Shown: positions 27,290-39,127 of the stretch, piece after piece
Position numbering within the stretch: position 1 is the first letter of the stretch
Layout of the letters: every line of letters begins with the position of its first letter
Source of the DNA: Ophiodon elongatus
Lineage: Eukaryota; Chordata; Actinopteri; Perciformes; Hexagrammidae
Reading direction: 5' to 3'
NCBI GenBank assembly: GCA_016806645.1
Contig: JACSYO010002116.1
Span: forward strand, 3,971,501-4,035,500
DNA: 64,000 nt
The notes under the pieces: model-generated
Told to the model about the DNA's origin: nothing
Database searches by the model: none
The model's input: the letters and a program-made list of their open reading frames with translations, nothing else
Translations under genes and position numbers: made by a program

Positions 27290-28800
27290 TCCTGCCCTGA
27301 ATCGATCACCGGCCGCACAATGCATGCCGATTCGATTTGTGTCCGACTTGATCACGACTTGCTCTGACGTCATGAACACGTGGACAACGACAACGATCAC
27401 TGTGTGATTGATAATACTAAAGCTTATTTATACAACACATATCAAATCGAGCGGCAAAGTTTTTCACAGGCAGACATAAAAAGACAAAAAGATGGCATAC
27501 AATGCCAGTTACACGCACATTACTACATAAATATATATTTATAAACACATATGAATATATCCGAAAGCGGTCTGTAAACTACAAGTAGCCTACAGATCGG
27601 ATCTAACAGGAAGGAACTTTCTTTGACGTCCTGTGTATTCATTGAAGGCGGCTGAAAACTGTCCCACCTGACCGCGTTTTCTTTGTCGCCGCCCCCTGCT
27701 GCTTCCGCCTGCTCTCGTCCACTTTCCAGGCGAGGCGCAGCTCATCTTGAACGAGCCTCGTGTTACGCGTCAGGCAAAGCGCCTGTGTGTGTGCTTTCTC
27801 TCCTCCTGCCTTTCTTTCTTCCTCCCTCCTGTGTTTTCTCTCCAGGTGCCATCAGGGTGATTGGTTTCCACCTGTGCAGGCCAGTCCTGCTGCCCCTTGG
27901 TTTCCACAGACCTCAAGCTGGCCAATCTGCCGAGTGTGGCCCAGAATACGAGGAGGAAGCCTGAGGAGTTCCCTCTTGTATCCACACTGGTCATAAAAGA
28001 GTTCACGCTTCTTACTGATGTTAAAATACATTGTTGTCCTCTCATGGAACACCGTGAAAACTAGAAAACACAAAACAGCTTTATGAACAAACAACAAATA
28101 AACAAATACTTTATCTCTCATGACCTGCAACAAGTGTAACAATACTTAATAAGTTAACTTAATCAATTATACCGTGTTCGCCTGGTAGACCAGCAGTAGA
28201 AAAACAGACGGGAGAATAAAAGTTTGCAGTTTTCACACGCCATTTGTCTCGTCTTTCTGTGCTCTGCTCAAACTTCCGTTGTCATATGGTCATGTTACAA
28301 CAACAAAACTTATTATTCATTATGAGTAGAACAGAGGCAAAAAAGTACCCTAACTTACAGTAAACTAAATGTATTATAATTGCATAAAATAAACTACTTG
28401 ATAATCACACAAATCGCATAAAATCAACTTCCGGTGCTGTCATGGCAACGTACATGGCTCTTTGCTTCTGTTCTCTGCCTGCTTGAGCTGTGACGCCGAT
28501 GTTGATAACTTGTTAAGGTTTGTGGTGGGAGGTCGAGAACATTTCTTTTACACACACGCAGTTCACGTTTGTCTGGATACCCAAGGATTATTGCCCGGCG
28601 CCCTGTATTTTATTTGGTAAAGCCATTTTTAGATGAGCAAGTAAAGCCATTTTGTTTCTGTTTTGTTTTCCGAGGTAGGAGTTAGCTGGGCCTAGTTTTG
28701 TTATATTGATTTATATTCGTTTGGTACGACCAGTTTGAAATAAATCACCTGAATTGTTACTTCTACTCTTGACTCTTTCATATTCTTTGGTTGTTGTGTT
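27290..28800. other. Unidentified insertion interrupting the AT-rich array
   Basis: About 1.5 kb of more balanced, partly GC-rich sequence (CpG-bearing near 27660-27790) separates two blocks of the array. It ends with a polyA-signal-like AATAAA at 28739-28744, followed by a T-rich stretch, as a retroelement or LTR 3' end might. Open frames (60-96 codons) overlap on both strands and show no recognisable domain. It could be one or several old transposon copies. Confidence 0.4.
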
Positions 28801-30613
28801 AACTTTTCCCCAGACTAAAAAAGGAGATGTAAGAAACATTTTGATGACTTTTTTGAACATACTTTTCTCTGCCTTTTCCGACATGTTACACAAGGACTTT
28901 TCATGACTTTTTTCGATGTACTATACTATAACTTTTTTAGAACCTTTATGGCACACTATGCCTTTTTTATGACTTTTTCAACATGCTATACAATGTCTTT
29001 TTTTTTTTTTGCCTTTTACAACATAATATACAATGACTTTTTTATAACCGTTTTAACATACTTTACTATGACTTTTTTATGACTTTTTTCAACATACTAA
29101 AATAGGACTTTTCTTTTACATGCTTTACTATAACGTTTTGGACATACTATACCATGACTTTTTTATGACTTAAAATGAAATAACATTTTACAATGTCTAT
29201 GACCTTTTTTAACTTTCTAAACTATGACTATTTATACGGACCAATTTCCTCAACCACCGATTGATGGTCAATTTCAGCCTGGGAGAGAGGCAACTCTTCT
29301 TCCCTGTGTATTTTCACGTCACAACGATAACTGACTGCAAATAACCACTCACCAATCGTCTCCCACTTTTCGTGACCTTTCCCAAACATTCACACTTAGC
29401 ACTCTAATGCAATAATGTGTTTTATGGTAGGTTTTATGGTTTTAATGTGACTTTTTTCAACATGCTATATTATGACCTTTTATGACTTGTTTCGACATAT
29501 TTTAATTACACTTAAAGCACTTACTATACCATTTTAATGTTTTTTTTTAATATGACATTTTCATATATTTTTTCAACATGCTATACGATGACTTTTCTAT
29601 GCGTTTTAACTACATACTTTACTCTATATTTAACTTTGGCTTTTCTATGACTGCCTTTTTATATTACCTTTCATGAGACTCTATACTTTGACTTTTTCAA
29701 GACATCTCTTGACTTCTATCTTTTTTTCCCATATACTATACCATGACCTTTTCAACATACTATACAAAGACTTTTTATGATATCTATAATATGATTTTTT
29801 TACATACTATACTATGACTATGTCATAACTTACTATAATAGGACCTTTTGTGGTACTATACTTTTAGTCTTTATGACTTTTTTTCAACATAATATAGTGT
29901 GACTATGACAATATGAGCTTTTTATGACATTATATAGTTGTTGACTTTTTCTGATAATACATACCGGTACATTGACATGACTTTTTTTCATCACATGCTT
30001 TACTATGTTTTTCTTATGACAGGCTATACCAAGACTTTCTTAATGTAATGCTGACTTTCTTAATGTAATGCTGACTTTCTTAATGTAATGCTATAGTGTG
30101 ACTTTTTTTCATGCTTTACTATGACATCTTTATGACATAATGTACAATGATTTTTCGATGAAATGCTATACTATTAGTTTTTTACTACAGGCTATGCTAT
30201 GAATTTTTAAATGACATACTTTAATATTACCTTTTCATGTCATTATTTACAATGACTTTTTATGGCTTTCTCAAACATACTATTTTCTGACTTTTTATGG
30301 TATACCATACTATCACTATCATTTGCCTTTTTTATTAAAAGCTTTACTGTAACTTTATTTATGACTTTTTTTTAGCATTTAATGGCATGCTAAAATATGA
30401 CTTTTACGGACCTTTTATGACACAGTTCTTTCACCTTAACCTTTTTGTTTCTTTTTATTGACATGCTATACTGTAATTTCTTTCTGGCCTACTATGCTAT
30501 AATCTTTTTTGGAACGTTTTACAAACTTTATTACGTACTTATACTATGAATTTTTAGGGCATATATAATTACTTTTTTATGATGTGCTATAACAGGGCTT
30601 TTTAATGACGTGC

Positions 30614-30929
30614 TGCTACGACCCCTCCCTTCCACGAGGGGCCTATGTCCTGTTTGATGTGTCTTTTCTGTCTTTCAGGATGTTGATCGTCAGCTAATGA
30701 GCCACACTTTGAGCCTGGCGTGGTCCAGCTTTAAAGTATCTCAACCTGCTGTTTTGTTTTGGTTGTTTCAGACATTTTCACACATCCACACATAGTGACA
30801 TAACTGATTACTGACTCTCCATGTTAGTTTAATTTAGTTTATGTAATATTTAAATAAATGTGTTAATTCATTACTTTAAACTCATCTGGTCTCTCATTCA
30901 TGTTGCAGCCTTTTAGTCGGGTTGTAACA
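30614..30929 (+). mobile_element. Probable solo LTR
   Basis: A 316-bp segment interrupts the array. It begins TGCTAC and ends GTAACA, a short imperfect inverted repeat with the TG...CA ends of LTRs. It contains AATAAA at 30853-30858 in its 3' half. The flanks are cgtgc (30609-30613) and catgc (30930-30934), a 5-bp target duplication differing by one transition compatible with CpG decay. No internal retrotransposon genes are next to it, so it would be a solo LTR left by recombination. Family not identified. Confidence 0.6.
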
Positions 30930-32820
30930 CATGCTATACTATGATTTATTTATGGCATACTATACTATGAATTTTTTCGACATGCTATACTATGACTTTT
31001 TATTGCATATTATGATATTTTTATGCCATTCTCTACAATAACTTTTTCATACCATACTCAGACAAGTGTCTTTTAAATGGCATGCTCTACTATGATTTTT
31101 TTATGTTTTATAACTCTTTTATGACATGCTATATGAGTTTTTTAAGAAACAAACTATGAATTGTATTGACATGCTATACATGACATTTTTATGACATACT
31201 ATACTGAAAAGTTTTATTATATTTTCTGTAACATACTATACTATATTTTCATGACATTTGTATGACATACTATGACTATTAAAAAATAAACATTTATGAC
31301 ATACTATACAATTATTTTTCATGACATCTTTCATGACATACTATACCTTTGACATTTTTCAGTGACATAGTTTACTGTGTCATTTTTATGAAATTTCTAC
31401 GACATACTATGCTATTGCTTTTTAATGACAATTTTTAATGACATACTATGCTTTGACTTTTTTATGGCATCTTCTTCAACGTACAATACTATGACATTTA
31501 CTATACTAAGATATTTTTATGACATTTTTATGATATACAATACAATGGCATTTTTTATGACATATTATACTTTTGTATGCCATTTTTTATGACATACTTT
31601 ACAATGCATTTTTATGGCTTACGATGGCCCATGATGTTTCTCATGGCCTCTTTAATGACATACTATAGTATCTCACTATCTCACACAATCGTGGGTAGTT
31701 TCATTTATAAAAAAATTAACTAATACAGTAGGAAGTTAATGGTATGTTTTGAATGATGCATTTTAGTCTGCAAAATAACTACAGTATAAGCTATAGCTGT
31801 CAAATTATTCTAGCAGTCTGAAAATAATTATATTTTCCTTTAAAATGGGAAATATAATATCATAAAATAATATTAAATTAAAGAAGTTAAGTATAAGTAA
31901 ATAAGTGAAATACTCATACCTAGAATTTGTACAGTAATTAAGTAAATATATATAGTCTCAGGAATAAAGAGTGGTGGAAGGTGACTGAGGTAGTACAATA
32001 ATAGAGGAAACATTTCTTTGTAGTTGAAATAATAAAGAGGTTTAGAACACAAATACATCCATTTTAATTTGAGAAAATACAAAAAGAAACCATGTACAAT
32101 CTATGTACAAACTTTTTGTACAAGACAGTAGATTTATCAGCAGATTATATTTGACAGAGTCAGGTAGATCAACTCAGCACCATCAAATAATCAATGTATC
32201 CATCATAATCTAGAACGCATCCAAACTAATTAGACAGCTATGTCAAACTCCTGTTTGCTGCAATGACAATGTGCCAACAAATCCTTTCTGAGATATGCAA
32301 GAGCAATGTCCTGATTCTTCCTGAACTGATAGGCAGCCAAAAGAAATTAACAATATTGTTACTTTTCTCAAAAAAAAAAAATTGCTGAATGCAATTTTAA
32401 TGTATTGTTAAGACTTGAGACCCCACCTCCCATCCCCACAAGTATTATATGTTCTATGATATCTATAACAATTCCCAGCAAATAATTTATCTGTCCATCC
32501 TTTACAGCAAAAAATAGATAAACAAGAATAATGCAACATACTGTAACAGTTACGTATGACGCATCATAGTCTTTGATTTGTTCAGTGGACAACAACACAT
32601 CTGACGTTACAGGCATGTGCCTTTATGTGCATCTTTCAGTCATCCATAACTAATAACACTACATAACACAAACTGATAGCCTGTAACCAAGCACACATTA
32701 GAAACTATATGTGTGGTTTAATGACCTGGGGCTCCAATCTGCCCCTCAGGCCTCCTGAATGCCACTTTTCGCTATAGTGGGACTTAATATGGGCCCTCCA
32801 CTTGACCCGCCTGCACTGCC

Positions 32821-32882
32821 TGGTACTATACTGGCATGGAGGCATTGATGGCTTGGATGTTCTCCATGCCAGTATAGGACAC
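32821..32882. repeat. Hairpin-forming inverted repeat, 16-bp perfect stem
   Basis: The arm ctatactggcatggag (32826-32841) is exactly complementary to ctccatgccagtatag (32862-32877) across a 20-nt loop. Further interrupted pairing extends outward for about 5 bases. The structure is unlike the AT-rich surroundings. It might be a degenerate short transposon or a small-RNA hairpin; neither is proven. Confidence 0.6.
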
Positions 32883-34236
32883 CATTATCACAGTGGAAAA
32901 CACTTGGACTTAGCTCCCTCAAAGCGAGCTTATGTCCCTGAATGACTGAAGGATGCTTGCTCAACAAAACTCTTCATGGCACTTCAAAAAAACACTCTAA
33001 AACTTTAGAGGTATACAATGCAAAGACCTAAAACATCTAATAGACATATGACAAGGTGTAGGAAGGAGAGACATCTCAGTCCACTGTTGTGAATAATGCC
33101 AGCCTGAATGAGTCGCACAATGAGGGTTCAGGTAGAAAAAGCACAGTAATCAAGTGTTTTGAAAACAAATGGGGCATTACTTTGTGAGTTTAGGTTAATG
33201 CCAGTTTGCAATATGTACCGTTTTATTTCTGAACAATTCTATGTTTAAGTAGCTCATAAAATACTCTGTAAACAAATAATAAGCAGTTGTGACAGATTGT
33301 GACAGATGACAAGCTGACAAAATGGAATGTAAACCCTGTAATAACACAAAGTAATAAAAAAAAAGAAAAATTAAGGATGTTGTCTCTTTTGATCACCTCC
33401 GCTAAATTGGAGCTACCTTCCATCATTGTGATGGCTGATAAACCAGATCAAATTCCACCTGACTTTCCCCACTTGAATCCAGGATCTTTCATTTTCAAAA
33501 TACACATTTGTATTTTTTTTTTTTTAACATAACAATCAGTTTGTCGATTTTATGTGTAATGAGTTACTGCCATTATCAAATGTTAATAGTTCCTTATTTT
33601 TCAGGCTAGCAAGTATGTCATTAACAACCCAATTATACATACATTTTACTCACATATTTTTTTAAAAGAAATCTATTTGCTACAAAGTGTGACAACAATG
33701 TAATCACAGTTCAAAAGTTCACTTCAGGACAATGTGTGACGCTTCAGTATAGTTGCACCACACCCAATAGACGGACATTGAAGCTCAGATCATTTTGTTT
33801 GAGAAAGAAATGTGGTTTATATAATGGGTTGAATTTACACAAAAAAATTTAGAAACAATATTATGTTTTTTTTTCCATATTCAATATCTTATATATATTT
33901 TTGGATTACTTTTCCTTTAGAGCCAATAGAAGATAATCACTACAATACAGAGACAGTGTCTCCCTGTCGTATTTTGTGGAAAACATCAGCACACTGTGCT
34001 TTTGTGTACACACTCGTTCTCCAAACTAGGAACCTAATTTAGGTCAAACACATTTAATGAAAGTCATTCAGTTCTGGCCTGCACACAGAGGGAGTGACTA
34101 AGATATTCCAGTTATTATTACCACTTTGATCTGCTCTCCATCTAAACTACAACATTCACCGCCAATATATAATTCCTTTTTACTTATCTTTCCATCTACA
34201 TGTTTGCAGCTAGGGATACTTAGTAGTAGATGCATT

Positions 34237-34285
34237 ATTTAGATACGGCTCATCTGTGCAACTAAAACAGATGAGCCTTAATCTA
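34237..34285. repeat. Hairpin-forming inverted repeat, 11-bp stem
   Basis: The arms ggctcatctgt (34247-34257) and acagatgagcc (34267-34277) flank a 9-nt loop, and the outer words tagat and atcta also pair. No function assigned. Confidence 0.6.
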
Positions 34286-34697
34286 TTTCTTTAAGCACTC
34301 AACAGAGCTGAGCTGCCAGGCTGAAGATGGTGGTTTCACAATGCAAGTTAGCCTAAGCTTTATTGGCTCCAGAGTGATGCAGTTTTCTTAAAGAGGGGGG
34401 AATGGCGGATAAAAAAATATTTTGTTTTAGTACGATATGAAATAAATGGTGTTATAGTCAAACACAAAATTAAAGATATTGAGTATTTTTTTATCTCCTA
34501 TAGTACCTTTCACTTGGTTCTTGTCTAGAAAAATAATTATGTTTATGGAGACAAAATAATTATGCTTAAATGTATAAATCCAACTACATATTTGCATGAA
34601 GTTCATGTATTAGGAAAACAAGGCTACCACCTCAATCCTCCTTTCCTCCATCACAGATGGATTTGGATCTATCAGTGCCTAAACATGTGCAAAATAC

Positions 34698-35269
34698 ATG
34701 TTAATGTTGCACACAGGCTAGCATAAAGAACACTGGTTCCTCTCCAGTATCCTTATTAGCAGCCTGTTGCATTGTTGCATTTCCATCCAACTATCTTTGA
34801 GCCTTTCCCCATGTTAATGTTGCACACAGGCTAGCATAAAGAACACTGGTTCCTCTCCAGTATCCTTATTAGCAGCCTGTTGCATTGTTGCATTTCCATC
34901 CAACTATCTTTGAGCATTTCCCCATGTTAATGTTGCACACAGGCTAGCATAAAGAACACTGGTTCCTCTCCAGTATCCTTATTAGCAGTCTGTGGCAGTT
35001 TTGCATTTCCATCCAACTATCTTTGAGCATTTCCCCATGTTAATGTTGCACACAGGCTAGCATAAAGAACACTGGTTCCTTTCCAGTATCCTTATTAGCA
35101 GTCTGTTGCATTGTTGCATTTCCATCCAACTATCTTTGAGCATTTCCCCATGTTAATGTTGCACACAGGCTAGCATAAAGAACACTGGTTCCTCTCCAGT
35201 ATCCTTATTAGCAGTCTGTGGCAGTTTTGCATTTCCATCCAACTATGTTTGAGCATTTCCCCATGTTAG
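34698..35269. repeat. 113-bp minisatellite, five full copies plus a stub
   Basis: Unit starts (atgttaatg) fall at 34698, 34811, 34924, 35037 and 35150, exactly 113 bp apart. A sixth start at 35263 diverges after six bases (atgtta). Copies are over 95% alike. Copies 1, 2 and 4 carry gttgcattgttgc, whereas copies 3 and 5 share gtggcagttttgc, so the array is partly arranged as a higher-order pair. No protein or RNA function is suggested. Confidence 0.97.
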
Positions 35270-35794
35270 AGGACCGAACATAGCAGCTTAACTCCTGAGA
35301 GTTTTGAGGCGTGTGACATCTGGATTGGCAACAGAGAACATCCAAGCTCTTTATTGCCTCTGTGCCAACCCTGTGCCAGGCAGTTGCTTTGATCAATGGA
35401 GGGCCCATTATTGCCCACTTTTATGCAATATGTGGCATTTTTTTTACTCAGACATGACATTTTTGTAACAGACAAAACATTCAGAAAATACACCACTCTT
35501 CTTTGTGATCCCAAATTCTGCCGCAGATATCACGGCAAAGCATCAACAGCGGGCACGCAGCTGCTGTTTGTTAGCTTTGCTCAATCATAGTTGGAGATTG
35601 CGTTTTGAGTTTTGATGCAACATAATAATTTCATTTATAGATCCAAACCCTGTAGATTTTTTGACAGTTTCTTTTTCTACCATGACTTTCACGTTTAGAG
35701 CAAAGATCCCCCATGCTGCTCCTTCAAAGGTATACCATCACATACACGGCGATGGAGCAGATGACAGCACTGATCAGGATGCGTGGCTTCGATG

Positions 35795-35886
<92 letters not shown>
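35795..35886. repeat. (CA)n microsatellite
   Basis: About 45 CA units without interruption. All overlapping open frames are artefacts. Confidence 0.98.
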
Positions 35887-35887
<1 letters not shown>

Positions 35888-36281
35888 CGTGCACATAACG
35901 TAAATGTTCCTGAACACATGAAGGACAGGTTAAGTTGTTTTTCATCCTTCTCATGTACTCAGGTTGATCAACAGCACTGTATCTGTAATAAAGGTGGCTC
36001 AGGCACATATCATGCAATAGGAGCTTAAAACAGAGTCACAGGCTTTATGATCTGACATATCAGCAGAAGACATGTAGGTACGGGGTTCTCTTTCAGCCAG
36101 CATACACCAACAGTGCACCATTCTCTGTGTTTACTACTGTTTTGCAGGATGATTTTTTGATCTGCAGGGTTGGAATGCTCTCACTCAACATGACGAGTCA
36201 ACGGTGAAGTAGCAAACTTTAAGCAATGACATGATTTATAACAACCTAAGAACAAGATTAGTATGCCTCTGAAACCAAGGC

Positions 36282-36358
36282 ACCCTCCCTCCCTCTTCCT
36301 TCCTTCCTTCCTTCCTTCCTTCCTTACTTCCTTCCTTCCTTCTTTCTTCCTTCCATCC
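36282..36358. repeat. (TTCC)n tetranucleotide repeat
   Basis: TTCC/CTTC units have a few interruptions (TTAC, TTTC, ATCC). They lie just beyond the first candidate kcnma1 polyA signal, in the transcript sense GGAA. Confidence 0.95.
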
Positions 36359-36377
36359 TTCATCTCCTCAATGACAT

Positions 36378-36977
36378 TTTATTGGGGGAGAATCTGAGAG
36401 TTCCAGTTGTTCTGTCAAAAGAAACTTGTCCAGTTTTAGTGCAAATAGAACAGAAGCAGACGGGGGATATGAAGTTGGTGAACCCAGTTGGTTTGACGTG
36501 AGGCATCTGGGTAGATCTTTGGGAGATGATATGATCAGTTTATCGCTGCAACCTTCATCCTCCAATAACCAGTCACCTTAGCGATGGAGTCTGGTCACAA
36601 AATGAGGTGAACTATTGCAAAGAATTACAGGAAGTACTCTTTTTTTTTGTCAACTCTTAAAATAATTCCAAAAAGTGCTAGGGGGAAGGGGCTGTACAAT
36701 CCTTAGTTGATTGTCATTATGTACATCACTATGGATACATAAATAAATAAAACAATGTCCAAGAGCATGGAAGTAACATTAAAGGTATACACATAGGAGG
36801 TCCCTTCCAATTTGGGTTTCTGTCCAACCCTTGGTTAGAAGAATGAGTGAAGAGAAATGTGTCAGTCTTCAACATCCCTGTCATCATCATCATCATCATC
36901 AATCCTCCATGGGTGACCTCCCATCTCTTTTGAAAGAGCGTATAGATGTCTGGTGAGTCAGCAAGAAAATGCTGTGT
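36378..36977 (-). other. kcnma1: kcnma1 3' untranslated region (minimum) with polyA signal
   Basis: Sequence following the VEDEC stop codon on the - strand. The first AATAAA in sense is at 36378-36383, about 595 nt after the stop, which makes a plausible shortest 3'UTR. A run of six ATC units lies at 36883-36900 (+ strand view). Other AATAAA words occur farther down, so longer forms are possible. Confidence 0.4.
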
Positions 36978-37129
36978 TCAGCATTCATCTTCAACTTCTC
37001 TGATTGGCGGAATCAGACTACTAGTGGATTTGTATTGGTTGACTTGGTTGGCCATGTGAGTGCTCATGGGCTTGATCTGAATGTTCCGTGGGTAGGCATT
37101 TTCTGGTTCATCTGTAAACCATTTCTTTT
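36978..37129 (-). CDS. kcnma1: kcnma1 terminal exon, dual-frame C-terminus (VEDEC or EMVYR)
   Basis: Last coding exon of the BK channel, after the acceptor ctcgccttcag. In the frame reached through the 29-nt microexon it encodes KKWFTDEPENAYPRN..., then STSSLIPPIREVEDEC and TGA at 36978-36980. This is the long vertebrate VEDEC tail, known in mammals to reduce surface delivery. If the microexon is skipped, the upstream exon joins here one base out of that frame. The sequence then reads QKKEMVYR and stops at TGA 37108-37110, exactly the known short EMVYR ending. Both readings are visible in the DNA. The cytoplasmic tail follows the RCK2 domain. Confidence 0.95.
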
Positions 37130-38018
37130 CTGAAGGCGAGAGAGGAAGAAAAGAAGACAGAGTTAGTTTGAAAACGTATTCAACATTGGATTACTTACAA
37201 CCACATTGCCTCAGATTAAGTGGTAGATTTGAATGGCATTAACATCAAACCATGAGGTCCAATTTAAATCTGTGTTCTGGTTTATTGAACCATTTTGAAT
37301 GTCATGGTGTTGACAGGGTGCCATTGAGTAATCAACTACAGCTGTGAAAGTAGATGTCAGAATTCTAATCTACTGTGAAATTAAGTATTCCATTTTAGAT
37401 AACACAAATATCTTCCTAAGGGTATTGATCAGCTCTAAAGTGTTTCATGGTCAGGTCTCTCAGATTACAACAAATTTGTCACTTTCTCCTGCTATCTAGC
37501 CATGCAAATACTTGCATTTACTTCAAACTAGATTATCTACCAGGTGCAAAGCAAAGCAAATTTTAGAAGTGGTGTCATTGCCTAGTAAATCAATGCAAAG
37601 ACGCAAGTGGAGGGCAGGAACCGCCATGAGTTCTCTTGGGGCTGCACAAACTGAGGTGGTGTGAGATATGTTTCTGGCAAACTACAGCTAACGTCTGTGC
37701 ATTAGCTGTTTGTGTGGTCCAGTTTATTTGCCCCTAAAAACTCCAGCTATAAATGTGTGCAATCTTTGCATTTTCTCTGACACATTTTCTAGGAAGCGAT
37801 GTTGAATCAGATTTTTTTTTTTTAAACGACTTTTTTCAATACTCTGATTGCCACAAAAAAAATTCCATTCACATAAATATCTAAAAACCTGGGTAAAATG
37901 CATTTAAATATTTGGATGTCTCGATACCACTAGAGTTAATGTAGAAAGTGTGTTATTTTTGTAATTTGAATGGCCTGACCCTTTAAGCTGACTAATGACT
38001 TAAAAGATATATATTCTA

Positions 38019-38288
38019 TCCATCCATCCATTCCATTATCTGAACCGCTTATCCTTTTTAGGGTCGCGGGGCGCTGGAGCCGATCCCAGCTGACATTGGG
38101 CGAAGGCAGGGTTCACCCTGGACAGGTCGCCAGTTCATCGCAGGGCAGACATATATAGACAGACAACCATTCAGGCCCACATTCACACCTACGGACAATT
38201 TAGAGTCCAAAAACCTAAGCTGCATGTCTTTGGACTGTGGGAGGAACCCGGAGGAAACCCACGCTGCCACGGGGAGAACATGCAAATA
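38019..38288 (-). mobile_element. L2-like LINE 3'-end fragment
   Basis: Typical words of a very abundant fish LINE tail are seen on the + strand: ccatccatccatt, gggtcgcggggcgctggagc, ctggacaggtcgccagttca, tttggactgtgggagg and ggggagaacatgcaaa. Read on the - strand it ends in a GGAT microsatellite, as the 3' ends of L2-clade elements do, so the copy points in the same direction as kcnma1. Only the 3' part remains, with no reverse transcriptase. The short open frame inside is part of the repeat, not a kcnma1 exon. Confidence 0.8.
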
Positions 38289-39127
38289 TATATTCTAAAC
38301 AGTCATATTTCATGATAAACTTTACTTTCATGCTGCCATTATGGGAGATTTGGATAAGTTATTTTGAAGATAATCTCTTAATGTTTAAGTAGGCTATGAG
38401 AGCACTGTTTCTGAGTACGGTATGAGGAAAGGGAGAGGTGTATGCCAGCTGTCAGAAGTTTGTAAACTCACTCCTAGCACTTCATAGGCATCTGCAATGC
38501 CATTCAAGATGTCACTTCCTTTTGGGTGAAGTTGTAATATAAAATTTTACCTTGGCTATGTGGAGCAAACCTTGTGTGAGCCTGCTGATATGTGCGCGTG
38601 TGTATGTGTGTAAATGTGTGTTCATGTACATTCGGGCTTGCATGTGTGGAGATTCATTTGTGCAAGCTTGAGTGTGTGTCAGCAAGCTGAAGGCTGTAGG
38701 GCCGTGTGTTAAAGCACAGGCATTTGATGTGTAGAATTGTGCCTGAGGTGAAGCAAGATGTCTGCCATCTCTCTCCAGAGTCTGCTGCTGATACGGTGAA
38801 CTTAGTGATGTCGCCTCAAACCACCATATCAGGTGCACAGGGTTACAAGGAGGTAACTCATATCCCCCTTCAATTTACACTTTAAATTAGTCACACCTCC
38901 CACTTTCTTGGTGTGACCGATGGCACAGGGCTGGACACACTTTCTTAAAGTTCTGTGAAGAAGTAAGCAATTGGCTGCATCAGGGGGATTTGAATCAGCC
39001 TGACCTACATGTGAGCTATGATCTGGGTTTGTACAGTCGGACAACTTGTTGTTACTCGGTGATTTATGTTGATGCCGTTACAATAATAACCAGCGGTACT
39101 CAATGAGAGCATAAATACAACATTTAA

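Larger units (their letters stand above)
26460..31680. repeat. Degenerate AT-rich tandem array, 'catactatactatgacttttt' family
   Basis: Diverged units of roughly 20-35 bp repeat for over 5 kb: acatactatactatgac, followed by T-runs, then atgac or tcgacat. Clear units occur at about 26510-26690, 27130-27270, 28840-29230, 29440-30600 and 30925-31670. Spacing and T-run length vary, so this is a decayed minisatellite-like array rather than a clean satellite. Interruptions are described separately (27020, 27290-28800, 30614). A very local recent expansion occurs inside it: three identical 20-bp units (gactttcttaatgtaatgct) at 30032-30091. No coding potential. Confidence 0.85.
31690..34690. other. 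Intergenic or distal 3'UTR sequence, no gene recognised
   Basis: AT-rich sequence with only short open frames (up to 82 codons) that show nothing recognisable. It contains two hairpin-forming inverted repeats (32821-32882 and 34237-34285). A long 3'UTR of kcnma1 could in principle reach here; there is no direct sign of that. Confidence 0.4.

Noticed and set aside
32746..32967. 73-codon - strand frame containing the hairpin
   Set aside because: The frame has no recognisable homology and overlaps the inverted repeat; treated as chance.
38058..38285. 75-codon frame on the - strand within kcnma1
   Set aside because: It falls wholly inside the L2-like LINE tail and has no kcnma1 similarity.
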